Source: JAICJR01 sp036555755 (GTDB lineage: Bacteria > Actinomycetota > Thermoleophilia > Solirubrobacterales > Thermoleophilaceae). Taken from it: DNA of 34,754 nt. Positions 30,260-34,754 of the stretch are shown here, piece by piece. The notes below the pieces were generated by a model. It was not told the origin of the DNA and did not search any database. It saw only the letters and a list, made by a program, of their open reading frames with translations. The translations under genes were made by a program, and so were the position numbers. The stretch is from positions 1 through 34,754 of the forward strand of contig DATBKS010000112.1 of the NCBI GenBank assembly GCA_036555755.1. Direction: 5' to 3'. The stretch's first letter is position 1, and the number at the start of each line of letters is the position of its first letter.

Positions 30260-30658
30260 TCAGCGGCCGCCGAGGAGCGAGTCGCCGAGCTCGGTGATCG
30301 CCGCGACGGCGACCATCTCGGGCGTGATCTCGATCGGCAGGCGGGCGGCACCGACGGCCTCGAGGAGCGTGAGCGCGGCGGCGTGCAGGCGGCGGCCGCC
30401 CTCGCTGCTGGCGCGCTCGAGGAGCTCCTCGCGCTCGTGGTCGGGCAGGCCTGACAGGTAGGCCTCGGCCATCGCCGCGCCTCCGTCTGGCGAGGCGTCG
30501 ACGCCCTCCAAAACCGCGTCGTCCGCCTTCGGCGCCATGTCTCTGAGAGCGACCTGGCGGAGGATGAACTCCTCGAACTGCTCCGAGGCGTCGGACTGCA
30601 AAACGCGCCTCATCAGCTCCGTCAGCTGGGTCGCGCCGGGATTGCTGCTCTCGCTCAT
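30260..30658 (-). CDS. Hypothetical protein (132 aa)
   Basis: An acidic, helical protein without signal peptide or membrane segment: TQLTELMRRVLQSDASEQFEEFILRQVAL, then AMAEAYLSGLPDHEREELLERASSEGG and PEMVAVAAITELGDSLLGG. No family is recognised. It is divergent from the secreted hydrolase at 30688, with only 29 bp between starts, so promoters must overlap or one transcript is leaderless. Confidence 0.65.
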   Translation of the reverse strand: MSESSNPGATQLTELMRRVLQSDASEQFEEFILRQVALRDMAPKADDAVLEGVDASPDGGAAMAEAYLSGLPDHEREELLERASSEGGRRLHAAALTLLEAVGAARLPIEITPEMVAVAAITELGDSLLGGR

Positions 30659-30687
30659 CGTCCCTGGCCGCCATACTACGCCGCGTG

Positions 30688-32661
30688 ATGGTCCGTCGGG
30701 GAGTCGGATTGATCGTCGCGCTACTGGCCTGCGTGGGCTTCGCCGCGCCCGCGACGGCTGCCCCGAAGAAGAAGCCGCACCTCAAGCTCGGCACGCTCAC
30801 CCTCCACCGCTGCCCGCCCAGCATGGGCGGCTGGTGCGGCTCGCTGCCGCGGGCGCTCGACCCGGCCAAGCCGCACGGCCCGCGCATCAAGATCGGCTTC
30901 CAGTGGCTGCCGCCCAGGCACAAGTCGAGAAAGCCGGCGCTCGTGGCGGTCGAGGGCGGCCCGGGCTACCCCTCGTCGGGCAGCCTGTTCGAGTACGACG
31001 GGATCTTCCACCCGCTGATCCCGGACCGAGGGCTGCTGCTCGTCGACAACCGGGGCACCGGCATGTCCGCGCTCATCAACTGCAAGGACGTGCAGAACTT
31101 CGCGGGGCGCAGCTCGGGACCCGCATTCGCCAAGCGCGTGGCCCGCTGCGCCGCCCAGCTCAACAAGCGGTACCCGCACGTGAACGCGGCCGACCTGTTC
31201 GGCACCGCCTACGCCGCCGAGGACTTCTCGGCCGTGCTCAAGGCGCTCCGCCTCGGCAAGGTCGACCTCTACGGCGACTCGTACGGAACCTGGTTCGTCC
31301 AGTCGTTCATCGCACGCCACCCGGACCAGCTCCACTCGGTCACGCTCGACTCCGCGTATCCCGTCGTTGGGCTCGACCCCTGGTACGCCTCGTCTGGACC
31401 GGTGGCGAAGAATGCCGTCGACGCGGTCTGCGCCCGTGACCTCGCCTGCGCGGCGAGCGCGTCCGGCAGCGCCAGCGACCGCCTCGGGCAGCTGCTGAAC
31501 AAGCTCCGCGCCGCGCCCATCACCGGCACGAGCCGCGACTCCGACGGCACGCGCGGCCGCGTGCGCGTGACCGTCCGCAACATCGTCGACCTCGTGCAGG
31601 ACGCCGCCTCCGACCCGGTCATCTACCGCGAGCTCGACCCCTCGGTGCGCGCCGCGCTCGCCGGCGACAACGTGCCGCTGCTGCGCCTCGCCCTCCAGTC
31701 CGGCACCTACGACCACGGGACGAGCACGGCGCTCTACTTCACCGACGGCCTCTACTTCGCGGTCTCCTGCGTGGACTACCCGCAGCTGTTCAACATGGGC
31801 TCGTCGCCGGCCCAGCGGCGCGCCGAGTACGCCGCGAGCGTGGCCAACCCGCCGGCGGGCAACCCGTTCGCGCCGTTCACCTCCGACGAGTGGCTGACGA
31901 TGAGCGCCTACGACGAGCCCTACCAGGCATGCCTCGACTGGCCCGCGCCGAAGCACAGCGCGCCGCCCGTGCCTCCCGGGACGCAGCCGCTGCCGGCGAA
32001 CATCCCGATCCTCATCATGGGTGGCGACCTCGATTCGCTCACCCCCGAGCCGGACGTCGAGAAGTTCGGCCCGACGCTCGGCCAGCACGTGCGCATCGTG
32101 AAGCTGCGGAACGCCGTCCACGTGAGCTCCGAGGGCGACACGCTGCTGCTCGGCGCGACCAACTGCGCGCGCCGGATCATCCGCTCCTACATCCGCCACA
32201 CTGACCAGCTCGACACGATCGACGCGACCTGTGCCGACAAGATCCCGACGGTCCACACCGCCGGCTCCTACCCCGCGCTGTTCGCGAACGTGGCGCCGGC
32301 CACGCTCCTTGACGGCCATGACCCGGGCGGGGCCGTGCGCCGCGCCGCAACCGTCGCTGCGGGCGCACTCGGCGACGCGCTGATCCGCCACTTCTACTCG
32401 GGCGTGGCCCACGGTCCCGGGCTGCGCGGCGGCTCGTTCACCACCAAGGGCGACGGTCCAGTCACGTTCAAGCTGAAGGCAATCCGCTTCGTGCGAGATG
32501 TCGCCGTGACCGGCACCGGCAAGTGGAACCCGTCGACCGGCGGCGTGCAGGGCGACTTCAAGGTCGGGAAGACGCGCGTGAAGGTCGTCTGGAACCAGGA
32601 CGCCGCGACCGCGACGGCGACGCTGCCGGGCGGCGCCCACGCCACCCTGCCGGCGCCCTAG
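30688..32661 (+). CDS. Secreted alpha/beta hydrolase, TAP-like C-terminal (tripeptidyl aminopeptidase type)
   Basis: A 657-residue exported enzyme. A signal peptide (GVGLIVALLACVGFAAPATA) is followed by the hydrolase fold: oxyanion strand VAVEGGPGYPSSG, DNRGTGMS, nucleophile elbow LYGDSYGTW (Ser198), acid Asp449 in GGDLDSLTP, His478 in NAVHVSS. The TAP-like C-terminal domain carries the acid and base. About 100 extra residues at the end (KGDGPVTFKLKAIRFVRDVAVTG, KVVWNQDAATATATL) form a beta module. The family cleaves peptides from the N-terminus or esters and amides. ATG 30688 is preferred to the adjoining GTG. It abuts the convergent proline dehydrogenase gene with no gap. Confidence 0.9.
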   Translation: MVRRGVGLIVALLACVGFAAPATAAPKKKPHLKLGTLTLHRCPPSMGGWCGSLPRALDPAKPHGPRIKIGFQWLPPRHKSRKPALVAVEGGPGYPSSGSLFEYDGIFHPLIPDRGLLLVDNRGTGMSALINCKDVQNFAGRSSGPAFAKRVARCAAQLNKRYPHVNAADLFGTAYAAEDFSAVLKALRLGKVDLYGDSYGTWFVQSFIARHPDQLHSVTLDSAYPVVGLDPWYASSGPVAKNAVDAVCARDLACAASASGSASDRLGQLLNKLRAAPITGTSRDSDGTRGRVRVTVRNIVDLVQDAASDPVIYRELDPSVRAALAGDNVPLLRLALQSGTYDHGTSTALYFTDGLYFAVSCVDYPQLFNMGSSPAQRRAEYAASVANPPAGNPFAPFTSDEWLTMSAYDEPYQACLDWPAPKHSAPPVPPGTQPLPANIPILIMGGDLDSLTPEPDVEKFGPTLGQHVRIVKLRNAVHVSSEGDTLLLGATNCARRIIRSYIRHTDQLDTIDATCADKIPTVHTAGSYPALFANVAPATLLDGHDPGGAVRRAATVAAGALGDALIRHFYSGVAHGPGLRGGSFTTKGDGPVTFKLKAIRFVRDVAVTGTGKWNPSTGGVQGDFKVGKTRVKVVWNQDAATATATLPGGAHATLPAP

Positions 32662-33534
32662 CTAGGCGCCGAGCGACTCCGCGAAGCGCCGCATCGAGTA
32701 GCGGAACCAGTCGTCTCCGTATGGGACGTAGATCCGCACCTGCACGCCGCGGGTGGCGAGTTCACGCGCGTCGTCCTCGCGCACCCCGAGCAGCATCTCC
32801 ACCCCGATGTCCGGCAGCGCGCGCAGCAGCGCCTCGCGGAGCACCGGGTCGTGCGTGGCGAGCACCAGCTCCGCCCCGCCCCGGCGCAGGTCGTGCGCGA
32901 GCTCCATGAAGGCGAGGTCGGTGCGGTCGCCCCAGGGCAGCGCCGCCGAGGAGTTCTCCACGTACGCGCCCTTGACGAGCCTCACCGGCACGCCCGCCTC
33001 GGCGAGCGTGCGGGCGTCGCGCACGCTGCGCTTGAGGTTGGCCTGCAGCGTGGCGGACACGTCGCCGCCGCGCCGCCTGGCGCTCAGCACCGCGGCGATG
33101 ATCAGGTCCGTGTGCCGCTCCTCCTCGGCGCCGACCTGCAGGCGGCAGCCCGCCGGCAGCGCCTCGACGATCCGCTGCAGCCGCCGCTCGGTCGCATCGA
33201 CGGACTCGCCGAGCCCGATATGCGACAGGTCGATCGCGAGGAAGGTGCCCGCGGGGAAGCGCGCGAGCTCGCCCGCGAGCGCCACGTACGTGTCGGTGAC
33301 CTGGTCCGCCTCGGCCGGGTCGGTCACGTGCTCGCCGAAGATGTCGACCGAGCACGCGAGCCCGTCGGCAGCCAGCCGCTCCGCACAGGCGAGCGCGTCC
33401 TCGAGCGCGGCGCCGGCCACATAGCGCGAAGCCAGCCGCCATGCCGCGTCCGATCCGCCTGGAACCGCCCGCACCATCCGTTCCCACGAATCGCTCGTGG
33501 CGAGTGCGAAGGCGATCCGGCGGCTAAAGCTCAC
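32662..33534 (-). CDS. Proline dehydrogenase (monofunctional)
   Basis: A 290-residue flavoenzyme that oxidises L-proline to pyrroline-5-carboxylate. Family blocks: VDIFGEHV, FLAIDLSHIG, VGAEEERHTDLI, VRLVKGAYVENS, ELVLATHDP, EMLLGVRED, and the C-terminal VRIYVPYGDDWFRYSMRRFAE helix with the RxxE substrate-binding region. The start is taken as GTG 33534, inside the end of the upstream Fgd gene (11-bp overlap); there is no separate ribosome binding site, so coupling is likely. The dehydrogenase for the next step (P5C dehydrogenase) is not in the window. Confidence 0.88.
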   Translation of the reverse strand: MSFSRRIAFALATSDSWERMVRAVPGGSDAAWRLASRYVAGAALEDALACAERLAADGLACSVDIFGEHVTDPAEADQVTDTYVALAGELARFPAGTFLAIDLSHIGLGESVDATERRLQRIVEALPAGCRLQVGAEEERHTDLIIAAVLSARRRGGDVSATLQANLKRSVRDARTLAEAGVPVRLVKGAYVENSSAALPWGDRTDLAFMELAHDLRRGGAELVLATHDPVLREALLRALPDIGVEMLLGVREDDARELATRGVQVRIYVPYGDDWFRYSMRRFAESLGA

Positions 33535-34519
33535 GCAGCAGCGGCAGCACGTGCTCGGCGTACTCGCGCAGCGCGCGCTCCTGGTCCTGGCCCGGGAAGT
33601 GGAAGTTGAGGTGGCTGAAGCCGAGCTCGAGGTAGGGCCGGATCGCGGCCACCTGCTCCTCCGGATCGTCGCCGACGATGAAGCGGCTCGCCGTACGCTC
33701 GGTGGGCAGCGCGTCGGCAAGGCGCTGCATCTCCACCGGGTCCTCCACCCCCACCTTCTCCTCGGGAGTGAGCGCGAGTGCGCCCCAGTTGCGCGTGTCC
33801 TCCAGCGCGCGCTCGCGGTCCTCGTCGAACGAGACCTTCATCTCGATCGTCAGCTCGATCTCGTCGAACGAGCGCCCCTCCTTCTCAGCACCCTCGCGCA
33901 CGGCTGGAAGCAACCGCTCCGCGTAGAGCGACGGATCCTTCCCCGATGTGGTGATGAAGCCGTCGGCGATGCGGCCGGCCAGCCGCGCGGCCGCCGGCCC
34001 GGAGGCCGCGATGTAGAGCGGGACGCCGCCCTCGGGCCGGTCGTAGACCGTCGCGTTGTCGGTCTGGAAGTAGTTGCCCTCGTACGTCACCCGCTCCTGC
34101 GTCCACAGGAGCTTCATCAGCGTGGCCGCCTCCTTGAGGCGCTGAAAGCGCTCCTTCTGGTCGGGCCACGGGACGCCGAGCGGCGTCTCGTTCATCGCCT
34201 CGCCGGTGCCGATGCCGAGGAACACGCGACCCGGGTAGAGGCACCCGAGCGTGGCCATCGCCTGCGCCACGATGCCAGGGTGGTAGCGGTAGCTCGGCGC
34301 CACGACGCTCGTCCCCAGGCCGATGCGCGAGGTGCGCTCCCCCACCGCCGCGAGCCATGCGAACGAGAACGGCGCGTGCCCGCCGTCGTGGCGCCAGGGC
34401 TGGAAGTGATCGGAAACGACGACCGTGTCGTAGCCGAGCTCCTCCGCCAGCACCGCGTACTCCACGAGCTCGCGCGGGGCGAACTGCTCGGCCGACGCCT
34501 TGTATCCGAGCTTGAGCAT
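33524..34519 (-). CDS. fgd: F420-dependent glucose-6-phosphate dehydrogenase
   Basis: A 331-residue LLM-fold enzyme that oxidises glucose 6-phosphate and reduces cofactor F420. Strong resemblance to the mycobacterial enzyme is seen in LKLGYKASAEQFAPRELVE, then SDHFQPWRHDGGHAPFS, CLYPGRVFLGIGTGEAMNE and GVPLYIAASGPAAARLAGR. Catalytic residues of Mycobacterium tuberculosis Fgd1 (His40, Trp44, Glu109) correspond here to His38, Trp42 and Glu107. ATG 34519 gives the family length. No ribosome binding site precedes it, and the divergent dehydrogenase starts only 19 bp away, so a leaderless transcript is possible. Downstream it overlaps proline dehydrogenase. Confidence 0.93.
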   Translation of the reverse strand: MLKLGYKASAEQFAPRELVEYAVLAEELGYDTVVVSDHFQPWRHDGGHAPFSFAWLAAVGERTSRIGLGTSVVAPSYRYHPGIVAQAMATLGCLYPGRVFLGIGTGEAMNETPLGVPWPDQKERFQRLKEAATLMKLLWTQERVTYEGNYFQTDNATVYDRPEGGVPLYIAASGPAAARLAGRIADGFITTSGKDPSLYAERLLPAVREGAEKEGRSFDEIELTIEMKVSFDEDRERALEDTRNWGALALTPEEKVGVEDPVEMQRLADALPTERTASRFIVGDDPEEQVAAIRPYLELGFSHLNFHFPGQDQERALREYAEHVLPLLREL

Positions 34520-34538
34520 CGGCGCGGGAGGATGCCAT

Positions 34539-34754
34539 ATGGTTCGCGCCGTGAGCGACCTGAGCGGCCGCACCATGTTCATGTCGGGGGGCAGCAGGGG
34601 CATTGGCCTCGCCATCGCGCTGCGCGCCGCGCGCGACGGCTGCAACGTCGCGCTGATCGCCAAGACCACCGAGCCGCACCCCAAACTCGAGGGCACGATC
34701 TACACGGCGGCGGAGCAGATCGAGGAGGCCGGCGGCAGCGCGCTGCCGCTCCCG
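34539..34754 (+). CDS. HSDL2-like short-chain dehydrogenase, N-terminal fragment
   Basis: The first 72 codons of an SDR that continues beyond the right edge. The cofactor loop is GGSRGIG, followed by LRAARDGCNVALIAKTTEPHPKLEG and IYTAAEQIEEAGG. The PHPKL-GTIYTAAE-I-AGG stretch is characteristic of hydroxysteroid-dehydrogenase-like protein 2. ATG 34539 has GGGAGG (34526-34531) seven bases upstream; GTG 34551 is an in-frame alternative. It is divergent from fgd. Confidence 0.85.
   Translation, partial: MVRAVSDLSGRTMFMSGGSRGIGLAIALRAARDGCNVALIAKTTEPHPKLEGTIYTAAEQIEEAGGSALPLP

Noticed and set aside
30721..32640. 639-codon minus-strand open frame opposite the TAP hydrolase
   Set aside because: The plus strand has signal peptide, catalytic triad and family blocks; the minus translation is a repetitive Arg/Val/Glu/Ala shadow.
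1..34754. CRISPR arrays, transposase genes, rRNA genes or an intact tRNA
   Set aside because: None was seen; no regularly spaced repeats, no DDE transposase or integrase motifs, and no complete cloverleaf were found on either strand.

Overview
The window is very G+C-rich (roughly 70% by eye), densely packed, and has many ATGA-type gene overlaps and GTG starts. Gene content points to a non-sporulating actinobacterium of the Thermoleophilia/Solirubrobacterales type: an F420-dependent glucose-6-phosphate dehydrogenase, LLM-class flavin enzymes, a SpoIID/LytB-domain wall protein, Arg/His-rich secreted enzymes and DrrAB-like export genes. The lineage is an inference from family content; no rRNA is present.

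Layout. 1-2125: start of an FAD oxidoreductase, a divergent short-chain dehydrogenase, and an LLM oxidoreductase with an EthD-like partner. 2212-3646: a gene with relaxed codon bias, then a gene-poor stretch ending in the 3' half of a tRNA-Leu(GAG) gene plus its terminator, flanked by 16-bp direct repeats; this looks like the scar or edge of an integrated element. 3647-6155: DrrAB-like ABC exporter with a divergent TetR regulator and two palindromes between them. 6204-10366: two small unknown genes, a ClC protein with CBS domains, a Crp/Fnr-family regulator and an NlpC/P60-like wall peptidase. 10619-24234: a cell-envelope block with a secreted glucuronyl C5-epimerase-like enzyme, an L,D-transpeptidase, a TetR regulator, a CtaG / Sco-TlpA fusion / SRPBCC operon, a PGRP-type amidase followed by a permuted SpoIID protein, a secreted clan GH-A hydrolase-like protein, two membrane proteins and a second Crp/Fnr paralogue. 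24243-26668: two-component genes (two response regulators, one kinase). 26688-30658: small membrane, zinc-ribbon, lipoprotein and secreted unknowns and a diheme c-type lipoprotein. 30688-34754: a secreted TAP-type hydrolase, proline dehydrogenase, Fgd and the start of an HSDL2-like dehydrogenase.

The most interesting signal is regulatory. A 16-bp palindrome, TGTAAG-N4-CTTACA, appears in seven places in front of genes: the ClC gene, the C5-epimerase, the L,D-transpeptidase/TetR pair, the amidase-spoIID operon, the GH-like gene, a membrane protein and the diheme cytochrome. It has Crp/Fnr-site geometry, and two Crp/Fnr paralogues with an unusual recognition helix are encoded in the same window. 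In front of the ClC gene the palindrome is centred 41.5 bp upstream of a predicted start site, the class II activator position. In front of the epimerase and GH-like genes it is followed at identical distances by two further shared elements (CGCAACC and TGTTGCAAG), suggesting an activator-plus-alternative-sigma promoter. My working model is a local Crp/Fnr regulon coordinating wall remodelling, anionic glycan modification, chloride flux and a c-type cytochrome.

All calls rest on reading the sequence and on remembered family motifs; no search was run.
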